18,107 bases of DNA from JAUWCW01 sp030609125 [NCBI: Candidatus Rokuibacteriota bacterium] (GTDB taxonomy: Bacteria; JAUVQV01). Positions 1-7,164 of the stretch are shown in pieces (position 1 is the stretch's first letter; each line of letters starts with the position of its first letter). The stretch is from the NCBI GenBank assembly GCA_030609125.1, contig JAUWCW010000012.1, forward strand, positions 1-18,107, written 5' to 3'. Both the position numbers and the translations under genes were made by a program. The notes below the pieces were generated by a model that worked only from the letters and a program-made list of their open reading frames with translations, searched no databases and was not told the DNA's origin.

Positions 1-264
1 GAGGACGGCGACGTCCGGGCCCAGCCGGAGGATGTCCCGGATCAGCTCCCGGGGATCGGCGTAGGGGATCTCGAGGAAGTAGTGTCCGTCCTTGAAATAT
101 CCCTTCTGCTCGGGATGCCAGACCTCATCGGCCACCCAGCGGGCGACATCGGCGGCAAAGCGCAGGCGGGCTTGGCGCGGCAGGTCGCCACGCCATAGTT
201 TACCCCTTTTGCTTCCCCGTGATCCACCATGAGGGTTCCCTGTTCGTGCCGGTAGCAGCAGGCG
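1..264 (-). pseudogene. C-terminal remnant of a WYL-domain (YafY-like) transcriptional regulator, cut by the left edge
   Basis: The minus-strand frame is open from the stop at 265-267 to the left edge. From about position 180 downward it reads like the C-terminal WCX region of WYL regulators: QARLRFAADVARWVADEVW, then a HPEQ-type turn, a DGHYFLEIPY strand, and a closing RDILRLGPDVAVL. WYL/WCX proteins normally carry an N-terminal winged helix and a WYL core before this part. Neither can be read here. The frame has no ATG, GTG or TTG between its stop and the conserved part, and a palindromic repeat begins right behind it (267-347). The likely reading is a 5'-truncated or frameshifted gene. The rest of the C-terminus lies outside the window. 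What is seen is the WCX-like block; the DNA-binding role is family knowledge, and the decay is inferred. Confidence 0.6.
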
Positions 265-266
265 TC

Positions 267-347
267 AAATCTCCCCCGGTCCCTCTTTTCCAAAGAAGGG
301 CACATGTGGGCTTGCCCCTTTGGCAAAGCAGGATTGAGGGGGATTCG
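267..347. repeat. Imperfect palindromic intergenic repeat
   Basis: The left arm begins AAATCTCCCCCGGTCCCTC and continues TTTTCCAAAG. The right arm, read on the other strand, begins GAATCCCCCTCAATCC and continues TGCTTTGCCAAAGGGG. The two arms are imperfect reverse complements around a centre near 301-310 (CACATGTGGG). The shape and the C-rich ends followed by CTTT..CCAAAGG resemble REP/MITE-like dispersed elements that I recall from deltaproteobacterial genomes, but this is the only copy in the window. It separates the WYL remnant from the ATPase gene and might mark the breakpoint of the former. Confidence 0.6.
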
Positions 348-388
348 GGGATCGTTTCCTTTCGGCCAAAGGGGAATTGAGAGTGGTC

Positions 389-397
389 TGGTATACT
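389..397 (+). promoter_or_regulatory. Candidate extended -10 promoter for the ATPase gene
   Basis: TGGTATACT at 389-397 fits an extended -10 (TG-N-TATACT, five of six to TATAAT). No good -35 stands 16-18 bases upstream, as is allowed for extended -10 promoters. The predicted start point near 404 would leave a leader of about 20 bases before the TTG at 424. This is by eye only. Confidence 0.4.
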
Positions 398-400
398 AAG

Positions 401-427
401 ATGTTTAAGAAAGGGGCGGGGACTTGA
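401..427 (+). other. Possible 8-codon leader ORF overlapping the ATPase start
   Basis: ATG at 401 opens a frame reading MFKKGAGT and stops at TGA 425-427. The stop overlaps the TTG start at 424-426 as TTGA. No Shine-Dalgarno precedes the ATG, and the predicted transcription start lies at or just after it. It may therefore be untranslated, or read as a leaderless ORF. It could also mark a frameshift at the start of the ATPase gene. Confidence 0.25.
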
Positions 428-1914
428 AGGATTTTCCGGACAGCATTCCAGTAAGTGTCGACAAGAGCCACATCGTCGTCCTCGGCGAGAAACTCTATGC
501 CGAGAGCATAGAGCTGATCCGCGAACTCGTCAACAACGCCTATGACGCCGACGCTTCGGAGGTGCGGGTCACCGTCGAGCCCAACCGGATCGTCGTCGAG
601 GATAACGGCAGCGGGATGAACTACGAGGGGCTGGTCCAGTATTTCAACATCGGCTCTCCTGATAAACGCTCCCGGGAACGCTCGCCGCGCTTCAACAGGA
701 TGCTGGTCGGGCAGTTCGGCATCGGGAAGTTCGCTTCCCTGGCGGCCGCGCGGCAGTTTGCTGTTCTCACCCGCTGCCGGGAGTTTGCCGCACGGGTGGT
801 CTTCGATAAGAAGAAGTGGGAAGAGGACAAGGATTCCTGGCATCTGCCCCTGGAACTGGTGGATCCCGCCAGGCGGGAAGGGGACGGCACCACGGTCACC
901 CTGACGGACCTCTCCCGTGCCTTCGATGAGAGCGAGGTCGAGCAACGACTCCTCACCGGCACCCCCTTGAGAGCCAGGAGTTTCAAGGTGTTCCTGAACG
1001 GGCACCTCGTCACCCCCCGCAGTCTGACGGGGATCCGGCTCCCCGTTCTGGAGGGGACCCCCTTCGGGGCGATTCATGGAGAGGTCGTTATCGTCCCGGC
1101 CACGGCCGCCGACCCGAAAGATCTGGGGATCGAGGTGCGGGTCAAGGGCGTGATGGTCAAAAGAGACCTTTTCGGCATGGAGACCTTCGGCAAGGAGGCG
1201 ACCCGGGTGCGGGGGGAGCTGAACGCCGATTTCCTGCCCGTCACCTCGGACCGAACGGGCTTTATCCTCGATTCGGAGGAATACCGGTCTTTCAGAGCGG
1301 TTATGGACAAGGTCATCGACGAGGTCGGCAAGGTCATCAAGCAGTCTTCGACGAAAAAGGAAAGCCGCCGTTCGGGCCGGGCGGTCAAGGAGGCTCTCCA
1401 GCGCATCCACCGGGCCCTCGCGCAGAATCCCGAATTCTCCCCTTTCGGCCCCATCCCCTACGGCGAGGAGCAGCCGGGTCTCGGCGGTGCGGCGGTGACC
1501 GGGGGAGGCGCCCGAAAAGGAAAAGAGAATGCAGCGCAGGAGGTGCCGCCCTCAGCGGAAGAAGAGGAGAAACAGGCTGAAGAGAAGCCCAGGAAGCGCC
1601 GCCGGGCGAATCCGCTTCTCAAGCGCCTGACGCCGAACGCCGTGGTGCGGCGAATGAGGTTCGGCAAGATCGGGGTCACCTGCGTCATCGATCACTTCGG
1701 CGAGGCCGGCCCCGAGGTGTTCAGCGAGGAGAATATCGTCTACATCAACGCCGACCACCCTCTCTACCGGCGCGAAGCGTCGGGCGCCCGCTCCTTCACC
1801 ATGAACATGGCCCGGCTTCTCGCCCAAGAGATCGCCCTCATGCAGGCTCCCCGCAACCCCCGCAAAGCCTTCGACTTCCAGAGCCGGATCCTGCGGGAAG
1901 CATTCAACGACTGA
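424..1914 (+). CDS. GHKL/HATPase-fold ATP-binding protein (MutL/Hsp90/MORC-like ATPase domain)
   Basis: This 496-residue protein has a clear Bergerat ATP-binding fold near its N-terminus. The N-box is ELVNNAYDAD at 34-43, with E34 and N38 in the catalytic and Mg-binding positions. The G1 box is DNGSGM at 60-65. The G2 lid motif is GQFGIGK at 96-102, and a DGTTVTL strand lies near 155. There is no histidine-kinase phosphoacceptor helix and no membrane segment. The middle resembles the transducer region of MutL-like proteins. A charged, low-complexity linker at about 345-395 (E/K/R-rich) leads to a C-terminal domain with VYINADHPLYRRE, ending in a helical SRILREAF. I chose the TTG at 424: the first in-frame ATG falls after the N-box, and an AGGGGCGGGG purine tract precedes it. 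The downstream frame begins 8 bases after the stop, suggesting an operon. A defence or DNA-repair role is only an inference from fold and setting. Confidence 0.85.
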   Translation: MKDFPDSIPVSVDKSHIVVLGEKLYAESIELIRELVNNAYDADASEVRVTVEPNRIVVEDNGSGMNYEGLVQYFNIGSPDKRSRERSPRFNRMLVGQFGIGKFASLAAARQFAVLTRCREFAARVVFDKKKWEEDKDSWHLPLELVDPARREGDGTTVTLTDLSRAFDESEVEQRLLTGTPLRARSFKVFLNGHLVTPRSLTGIRLPVLEGTPFGAIHGEVVIVPATAADPKDLGIEVRVKGVMVKRDLFGMETFGKEATRVRGELNADFLPVTSDRTGFILDSEEYRSFRAVMDKVIDEVGKVIKQSSTKKESRRSGRAVKEALQRIHRALAQNPEFSPFGPIPYGEEQPGLGGAAVTGGGARKGKENAAQEVPPSAEEEEKQAEEKPRKRRRANPLLKRLTPNAVVRRMRFGKIGVTCVIDHFGEAGPEVFSEENIVYINADHPLYRREASGARSFTMNMARLLAQEIALMQAPRNPRKAFDFQSRILREAFND

Positions 1915-1921
1915 AGGTCAC

Positions 1922-2188
1922 ATGGCCGTGGATAGCATCCTTCATCATACGGAAGTTCAGCCAGAGGAAATCCTCAGGGACATCTCCGACGTCCTGGAAA
2001 AAAGGGGGCTGTCAGTCGAGACGCGGGGCAGAAAACCCCCGAATGGCCACGGCCCGCGAGCGGCTTCGGGATGGGTTCTAAGCGGTGGTGAGTTCCTCGT
2101 CGCGTGCAGGGATCGGCAACCCGCCATCAGACAAGTTCAATCGTTGCCCGATGTCCTCCGGCTCCGGCAAGACGCCTGTCCCTGGTAA
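1922..2188 (+). pseudogene. Start of an unrecognised downstream gene, apparently broken
   Basis: ATG at 1922 follows the ATPase stop by 8 bases and has an AAGGT ribosome site, so it looks like the second gene of an operon. The first 40 or so codons read as a plausible helical segment (QPEEILRDISDVLEKRGLSV). After about 2030 the translation becomes rich in P, G and R, and from 2127 it is simply antisense to the toxin gene. A run of six A and five G near 1998-2008 is a plausible frameshift site; in another frame a segment MATARERLRDGF ends at a stop before 2085. The gene is probably truncated by arrival of the toxin-antitoxin module or by frameshift. I do not recognise its family. Confidence 0.35.
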
Positions 2189-2519
2189 GAAGAGGCACAT
2201 CAAGCGCCTCGGCGAGAGCAAGATAGGCAGCGTCATAGGCCGTGACGGCATGACGAAGCTCCCAGATCCTGGGAAGAAATACATCATGTGGATACCGCTG
2301 CAGGCGAAGGGCGGCCAGGTCATCGAACGCCTCTTCCGCCCTGACTTCCGCAACCTCTCCTTGCAGCACGTACCGCCGCAGAACCTGTGCCACCTCAAGG
2401 TCAACAAGGTGGGGAACGTGCAGGCTCCGGCCGGGGGCAAACACCCGATCTCCGATCATCTCCGCGCCATCAAGGCGCAGCAGGAGGTCGATGAGAGCAG
2501 AGGCGTCAAGGACGATCAA
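2127..2519 (-). CDS. vapC: PIN-domain toxin, VapC family
   Basis: This 130-residue protein has the PIN nuclease layout. It opens MIVLDASALIDLLL with acidic D5, has E42 in VDLEVAQVLRR, D96 in TAYDAAYLALAEAL, and D114 in LLTRDRRLAG. These are the four acidic positions that hold the metal in VapC ribonucleases. VapC toxins cut RNA, often initiator tRNA or rRNA, and are blocked by a VapB partner. The gene starts with TTG at 2519 and overlaps the stop of the upstream antitoxin gene by four bases (TTGA), the usual coupling in such modules. It is convergent with the broken plus-strand frame and overlaps its 3' end. The RNA target cannot be told from sequence. Confidence 0.92.
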   Translation of the reverse strand: MIVLDASALIDLLLRLDGAEMIGDRVFAPGRSLHVPHLVDLEVAQVLRRYVLQGEVAEVRAEEAFDDLAALRLQRYPHDVFLPRIWELRHAVTAYDAAYLALAEALDVPLLTRDRRLAGAGGHRATIELV

Positions 2520-2746
2520 CGATCGTCGCGCTCCTCACGGACGAGATCGGCCGGGGGCCGTGAGACCTTCGCCGGCGCCCTGCCGTCGAGTCTCCGGCGC
2601 ATCTCGGCAGGAGCAGGCCGGTCGGCAATGAGACGGATCTCGCTGATGAGGTAGTCCGAAAGGCTCTTCCCCTCCAGGGCCGCGCGTGCCTTGAGGGTCC
2701 GGTGCAGCTCGTCAGGAACGTTTCGCATCTGGATCATCTTGCTCAT
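2516..2746 (-). CDS. vapB: Ribbon-helix-helix antitoxin, FitA/VapB-like
   Basis: This is a 76-residue protein. Its N-terminus (IQMRNVPDELHRTLKARAAL) followed by EGKSLSDYLISEI is the classic FitA-type ribbon-helix-helix DNA-binding fold: a short strand that pairs in the dimer, then two helices. The tail (about 45-76, with RRRLDGR and a final EERDDR) is where such antitoxins usually wrap the PIN toxin. It binds and neutralises VapC and represses its own operon in known systems. The ATG at 2746 lies directly behind a good promoter; an in-frame ATG three codons on (MIQMRN) is an alternative start. No ribosome site is visible, so the mRNA may be leaderless. Confidence 0.92.
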   Translation of the reverse strand: MSKMIQMRNVPDELHRTLKARAALEGKSLSDYLISEIRLIADRPAPAEMRRRLDGRAPAKVSRPPADLVREERDDR

Positions 2747-2752
2747 GTGCTA

Positions 2753-2781
2753 AAGATACTTGCATGTGGAGAACATGTCAA
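2753..2781 (-). promoter_or_regulatory. vapBC promoter with an embedded dyad operator
   Basis: On the minus strand a perfect -35 TTGACA (2776-2781) stands 17 bases from a -10 TATCTT (2753-2758). The spacer holds a perfect dyad CATGT-N5-ACATG (2763-2777). This suits autorepression by the ribbon-helix-helix antitoxin. The predicted start point falls at or beside the ATG at 2746. Confidence 0.7.
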
Positions 2782-2847
2782 GGCGGGAAATAGGAAAGAG
2801 GCGATCCGCCGGTACATTGACACGCCTGGGGATGGAACGGGTCAGGG

Positions 2848-4866
2848 TTAACCCTGGTCTTCTTCAGCCTCTTCCACGATCTTGAAGCGTCGGATCTCCT
2901 GCTTGAGGAGTTTCGACTGTTCGGCAAGGATGCTGACCATCCCGTCGAGGCGCTTGACGGCCTGCTCGTTCTTTTTCGTGATTTCCTGGATCGACCCGAC
3001 GGACTGCACAATGAGCCCGCTCCCCTTCGCCTCCTCGCGGGCGGCGTCCAGAACCTGCTGGGCGAGCCGGGCCGACTCCTCGCTGCCCTTGCTGGTAATC
3101 TTGATCCCCTTGGCCTGTTCGGCGGTCGACTTCTTCGTCTGCTCCGCCAGCTCACGCATCTGCCTGGCTGATTCAATTATCCGGGTGGTGTCCTCCGACT
3201 GTCCTCGGGTCGCGGCGGCTATTTCCTGGGACATTTCGCTGATCGCCTCGGCCGAAACGGCAATCTGGCGGATCCCCTTGTACTGCTCCTTCGTGGACTG
3301 GGCGATGCCGCGTGAAGCCGAGGAGGCCTTTTCCGAGTCCTCCGCAACCTGCCGAAGCGTAACGTCGAGATCCGCGACGATCTTCTCCCCGGCTTTCACC
3401 CTTCGTGTTCCGTCTTCCATGGCCACCACCGCGTTCTGGGACTCCTCCTGAACGCTGGAGATGATCTTTTTGATCTCCTCGGTCGATGAGGCCGTGCGCG
3501 CCGAGAGCTCGCGGATCTCATCAGCCACCACCGCGAATCCCCGGCCGTGTTCCCCGGCCTGGGCGGCGATGATGGCGGCGTTGAGCGCCAGGAGATTGGT
3601 CTGGTCGTTGACGTCATTAATAACGTCGAGAATGCTGCCGATCTCGTGTGACCGGGCCTCAAGGGTGCGGACGACATCCGCCGCGCCTCCGATGCTCCGG
3701 CTTATCTCACGCATACCCTCGGCGGTTCTCCCCAGAGCTTCCAGACCCTTGCCGTTCATGGTGCCGGCCGCCGCAAGGGAGAGCTCGTAGCTCTGCCCCG
3801 AATTGCGCTCGATTTCCCCTACCGTCGCCTCGACCTCGGAGATGGCCGAGGAAGCGCTCGTCACCATCTCTGTCAGACGTCCGGTGTTGTCGGCGACGGT
3901 GCGGATCGAGCCCGACATCTTGTCGAGGTTGGAGGAAGTTGTCTCCACCGCACTGGAAAGACCTTCGGCGTTGCCGGCCACCTGCTCGACGGAGGCGGAC
4001 ATTTCAAGCATCGAGGACGAGCTCTCGCCGGCGAGATCGTAAAGCTTCTCCACGCTCTCTACCACGGACTTGATGCTCGAGTTCATCTCCTCGATGGAAG
4101 AGGAGACCGTGTCGACCGCGCTTGTCTGGCCGGACGATCCCTCGGCAACGAGATGTGAGACGTCGGTGATGTCCCCCGACACCCTCTCAAGATCGTCGAA
4201 GGAGCGGCTCACCTTTTCGATCATGGCACGCAGATTAACGCTCATCTTGTTCAGGGTGGCGGCAAGAGTGCCGAATTCGTCCGTGGAGTCGAGGTCGATT
4301 GACAACGTCAGGTCCCCGTTGGCCGTGACCTCGGCGTACTCCACGAGGCGGATGAGGGGGCGGCTCACGAAACGTCTCACGAGGACGTAAAGCAGGCTCA
4401 TGAGGACGAAGAGGGCAATGCCGGAGCCGATGACCAGGCGCCAGACAACGGCCCCAAGCTTCTTCTCGACTACGGCTGTGCTGTAGTTGATGGTGGTCTT
4501 CACCACGGCCTTCTCGCCCTCCATGATTTCGACGACGTAAGGACGGAACGAAGTGGTGCCGGGAGTTCCGGCCTCCCGGGAGTCGGAGAAGTTTTCGTCG
4601 AAGGCGACGTGGACGTAGAGCAGGTTCGGGTCCTCGGCGACCTGCTTCGCGATGGACTTCTCGATGGACCCGTAATCGAAGTAGCCGACGGCCTCCTTGG
4701 CCTGGTTGCCGATGGTGACGGCAAGCTGGCGTGCTCCCTCGTCGAACCACCGGTAGGTCTCCCCCCGCAGGTCGCGGAAGGACCCCGCGAAAAAGATCCC
4801 CACGAAAAGGGAGCTCAGCACAAGCAGGCAAAACACAGCGAGATTGATCTTCTGGGTCAGTTTCAT
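2848..4866 (-). CDS. Methyl-accepting chemotaxis protein (transmembrane chemoreceptor)
   Basis: The protein has 672 residues. It has an N-terminal membrane helix (about 7-28), a periplasmic sensor of roughly 110 residues, a second membrane helix near 139-160, a HAMP domain to about 213, and a long coiled-coil signalling domain. The hairpin tip near 420-455 reads [20 protein letters not shown], then [19 protein letters not shown]. This is the part that binds CheA and CheW. The usual tip is NAAIEAARAGEHG; here Glu is replaced by Ile and Arg by Gln. The C-terminus ends VEEAEEDQG, with no CheR/CheB-tethering pentapeptide. The start is supported by GGGGGAG a few bases upstream and by an ATGA overlap with the small gene before it. 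The ligand is unknown, and no che genes lie nearby. Confidence 0.95.
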   Translation of the reverse strand: MKLTQKINLAVFCLLVLSSLFVGIFFAGSFRDLRGETYRWFDEGARQLAVTIGNQAKEAVGYFDYGSIEKSIAKQVAEDPNLLYVHVAFDENFSDSREAGTPGTTSFRPYVVEIMEGEKAVVKTTINYSTAVVEKKLGAVVWRLVIGSGIALFVLMSLLYVLVRRFVSRPLIRLVEYAEVTANGDLTLSIDLDSTDEFGTLAATLNKMSVNLRAMIEKVSRSFDDLERVSGDITDVSHLVAEGSSGQTSAVDTVSSSIEEMNSSIKSVVESVEKLYDLAGESSSSMLEMSASVEQVAGNAEGLSSAVETTSSNLDKMSGSIRTVADNTGRLTEMVTSASSAISEVEATVGEIERNSGQSYELSLAAAGTMNGKGLEALGRTAEGMREISRSIGGAADVVRTLEARSHEIGSILDVINDVNDQTNLLALNAAIIAAQAGEHGRGFAVVADEIRELSARTASSTEEIKKIISSVQEESQNAVVAMEDGTRRVKAGEKIVADLDVTLRQVAEDSEKASSASRGIAQSTKEQYKGIRQIAVSAEAISEMSQEIAAATRGQSEDTTRIIESARQMRELAEQTKKSTAEQAKGIKITSKGSEESARLAQQVLDAAREEAKGSGLIVQSVGSIQEITKKNEQAVKRLDGMVSILAEQSKLLKQEIRRFKIVEEAEEDQG

Positions 4867-5042
4867 GTTTCTCCCCCGTTTTCCTCGAACCTTATGTTCG
4901 CAGCCTCTTCCGGAGTCGGGCTTCCCGCAAGTCGCTCGATTTCGCTTTTATACCATGTCGGAAAGGGAAAGGACAGGTTCGATGCGCTGGCAAGGCCAGG
5001 CAAACGCCCGAGCACGGTGTGGCTCCCGAAGTACTCCGTCAT
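4863..5042 (-). CDS. Small unrecognised protein (59 aa), coupled to both neighbours
   Basis: ATG at 5042 overlaps the stop of the glycosyltransferase gene as ATGA. Its own TGA (4863-4865) overlaps the ATG of the chemoreceptor gene in the same way. GGAGG stands nine bases before the start. The product begins [17 protein letters not shown], has a middle segment [20 protein letters not shown], and ends acidic. It has no signal peptide, membrane helix or cysteine, so it is probably a small soluble protein. Third-position GC is lower than in the neighbours. Two exact overlaps plus a ribosome site argue that it is translated; I do not recognise the family. The alternative is a non-functional spacer ORF that keeps ribosomes moving to the chemoreceptor. 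Confidence 0.6.
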   Translation of the reverse strand: MTEYFGSHTVLGRLPGLASASNLSFPFPTWYKSEIERLAGSPTPEEAANIRFEENGGET

Positions 5043-6568
5043 GGGTTTCCCCCTCCGTCGCGGCGGGCCAGGACGTTCAGGTAGCCCGCGTCCAGGTTGA
5101 ACGAGGCGGGCCGGTAGAGGCGGTGCACCTCCGCCGAGCCCCACAGGTCTCTCTCCGCCGGCGTCCCCCGAAAGAGCAGGCCCAGCTCGTCGCGCTCAAG
5201 CGGCACGTCCGTGAGCACCACGTAGCTCAGGATGTAGTCGGGCCTCCGCTCCAGGACGCGGCCGACATTCGACCGCTCGTGACCGGCCAAGCCCCGCCCC
5301 ATCTGCGCCGACGGGGTCCGCGCGATGACCGGGTCGGTGAGGCCGAAAAGGTCGGTCGTCCTGAAGCCTGAGTAGTAGGGAATCGCCCCCACCGCCCCGA
5401 GGGCGATGTGGGTCTCCGGCGGCAGGCGTCGGCCGAGCCTTTTTCCCACTTCCACCCAGCGGCGGACGGCGCCGGAGCGCCGTCGTACCTCCTCCATGAA
5501 CTCCCCGTCTCCCGTCTTGAGGGAAAGTCCACCGAGCACAAGCCCCGCCGCGACCACCAGTGCAGCGATCAGTGAGGGCCGGATTCTCTTCTCCAGGGAG
5601 ACACCCGCGTCCTCCAGCGCCGCCACGGCCAGGCAGAGCCAGACGGGAAGGACGGGCACGATAAAACGGTGAGCGAGCATGCTGTCGCCCCCGACGAGGA
5701 CGACGTACGATACGTAGATCGCGGTGACGGCCATCAGAGTCTGCACTCCGCGATCACCGCGGCGGGAGAAGAGCAGCCAGAGGGGGAGAAGGAGCAGCGC
5801 CGAGCCCCCGGAGCGGAAAAAATCCCCCACGTAGCTAAGACCCCGCAGCAGCTGATCTTCTCCGGACCCGACCTTGGCGGCGAAGGTGTTCGGCAGAAGG
5901 TGACCGAAGTACCAGAGTCTCCACCCGTGGTAGGCGAGAAGCACCGCGCCGGCGAGCACGGCCGCCGACAGCACCGTTCGATCCACGAGCGGTCGGCCCT
6001 CGCCTTTTCTTCTCCAGAGAATTCCGGCCAGAGCCAGTGCCGCAAAGAGATGCCCTTCGGGCCTCGTGAGAGACGCAAGCAGCAGGCACACAGCGGCGGC
6101 GGCAATCGACACCCCTTCGCCGAGGGAGAGAAGGAGGCCGGCCGTCACGAGGAGGCAGAAAAGGGAAGTCTCCATGCCCGCCGAGGACCAGAGTGCCACC
6201 GGCGTGCTCAGGGCTATGAGGGGAGCCACCAGCAGCAGGGCGACACCGCGGCGGCGGCTGAGAAAACGGCCGTAGAGAAGGGGTGTCGTCGCCAGAAGAG
6301 CGACGCCGCAGGCGAAGGCAAGGGCCCGAACGGCCGCCAGAGGGTTGACGGGAAGCTTCAGCAGCAGCGCGTTGAGCAGCACCCAGAGAAAGTCGGTGTA
6401 TCCCTCGACGCGCTCGCCGGGGTTGAAGACCATCCCCTCGCCGGCAAGGAGGTTTCCGGCGTAGCGCAGGGGAATGAAGACATCGTCGACGACGAAGTCG
6501 AGGTACTGCGCCTGCCAGGCCAGAACGGCGACGGACAGAACCAGGACGGGGAAATAGAGCAGAGGCAT
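5039..6568 (-). CDS. GT-C type multi-pass membrane glycosyltransferase
   Basis: This 509-residue protein has about ten hydrophobic segments in its first 350 residues and a soluble C-terminal part. The first outer loop carries VVDDVFIPLRYAGNLLAGEG (DD at 28-29), followed by MVFNPGERVEGYTDFLW. This layout, with acidic pair, RYA-NLL-G and NPGE-RVEGYT, is typical of GT-C enzymes that use polyprenyl-phosphate sugars outside the membrane; mycobacterial AftB-like enzymes share a similar loop. The Asp pair is the likely catalytic site. AGGAC stands just before the ATG. The gene follows the ferritin-like genes by 34 bases and overlaps the small gene downstream. Sugar and acceptor cannot be told from sequence. 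Confidence 0.8.
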   Translation of the reverse strand: MPLLYFPVLVLSVAVLAWQAQYLDFVVDDVFIPLRYAGNLLAGEGMVFNPGERVEGYTDFLWVLLNALLLKLPVNPLAAVRALAFACGVALLATTPLLYGRFLSRRRGVALLLVAPLIALSTPVALWSSAGMETSLFCLLVTAGLLLSLGEGVSIAAAAVCLLLASLTRPEGHLFAALALAGILWRRKGEGRPLVDRTVLSAAVLAGAVLLAYHGWRLWYFGHLLPNTFAAKVGSGEDQLLRGLSYVGDFFRSGGSALLLLPLWLLFSRRGDRGVQTLMAVTAIYVSYVVLVGGDSMLAHRFIVPVLPVWLCLAVAALEDAGVSLEKRIRPSLIAALVVAAGLVLGGLSLKTGDGEFMEEVRRRSGAVRRWVEVGKRLGRRLPPETHIALGAVGAIPYYSGFRTTDLFGLTDPVIARTPSAQMGRGLAGHERSNVGRVLERRPDYILSYVVLTDVPLERDELGLLFRGTPAERDLWGSAEVHRLYRPASFNLDAGYLNVLARRDGGGNP

Positions 6569-6602
6569 TCTGTCCTGCCCGGCTCCGTGAGCAGTTTTCG
6601 GG

Positions 6603-7130
6603 CTAATACTCCCCGTCCAGCCTGAATTCGGCTACGTCGAACCAGAAGCCGGAATTGTGGACCGAGTCGTACTGCGCCTGCAGAAGATCGTAGTGGCCTT
6701 CCTCCTGTTCGCGGATCTTCTCCGCGATCTCTTTCGCCTCGGATGAGATGCTCGCCGACGCGAGGCCGGAGAAGAAGTCGATGGCCTTTCGCTCCAGCTC
6801 CATGCCGATCCGGATCGCCTCCAGGTCGCCGGCCCCCTTTTCCTTGCCCGCACCGCTCATCCGTTCTTTCAGGCCCTCGATGATGGCGGAGGTCTCCTTC
6901 TCCTCACCTCTGACGAACTGCTTCCACTCCACGCCCCCGGTGGCCTCGGTGAACATCTCTCCGAAGACCTTGAGATGTTCGATCTCGTCGTTGGCCAGCT
7001 TCTCGAACATCTTCTTTCCCAGGTCGCTCTGCGTGACCTCCGCGGCGAGACGGAAGAAGTTTCTCCCCTTGATCTCGAGGCGAATCGCCTCCCTGGCAAT
7101 CTCTATGATTTCCTTGTTCAGATCTCCCAT
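6603..7130 (-). CDS. Ferritin-like diiron protein (rubrerythrin-type four-helix bundle), second of a pair
   Basis: The gene encodes 175 residues from the ATG at 7130, which has GGAGGA (7135-7140) at ideal distance; the ATG at 7142 has none. The protein is an internally repeated four-helix bundle with the full diiron set: E19, E49-x-x-H52, E113 and E143-x-x-H146. The C-terminus GFWFDVAEFRLDGEY is characteristic of this family. No CxxC rubredoxin domain is present, unlike classical rubrerythrin. Family members are linked to peroxide reduction or iron handling in anaerobes; the exact reaction is not fixed by sequence. A second ferritin-like gene lies just upstream, and the glycosyltransferase gene follows by 34 bases. 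Confidence 0.85.
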   Translation of the reverse strand: MGDLNKEIIEIAREAIRLEIKGRNFFRLAAEVTQSDLGKKMFEKLANDEIEHLKVFGEMFTEATGGVEWKQFVRGEEKETSAIIEGLKERMSGAGKEKGAGDLEAIRIGMELERKAIDFFSGLASASISSEAKEIAEKIREQEEGHYDLLQAQYDSVHNSGFWFDVAEFRLDGEY

Positions 7131-7164
7131 TGCTTCCTCCATCCCGGCCGGACAGCCGCACCGG

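Noticed and set aside
265-1410. Minus-strand frame of 381 codons opposite the ATPase gene
   Set aside because: It mirrors a GC-rich coding strand, has no family features, and the plus-strand ATPase motifs are unmistakable.
2843-2856. Perfect 14-base palindrome CAGGGTTAACCCTG at the chemoreceptor stop
   Set aside because: No loop and no T-run, so it does not fit an intrinsic terminator; the stop codon itself lies at its centre, and chance is likely.
5669-6625. Plus-strand frame of 318 codons opposite the GT-C gene
   Set aside because: Composition is low-complexity charged sequence, and the minus strand encodes a well-formed membrane enzyme.
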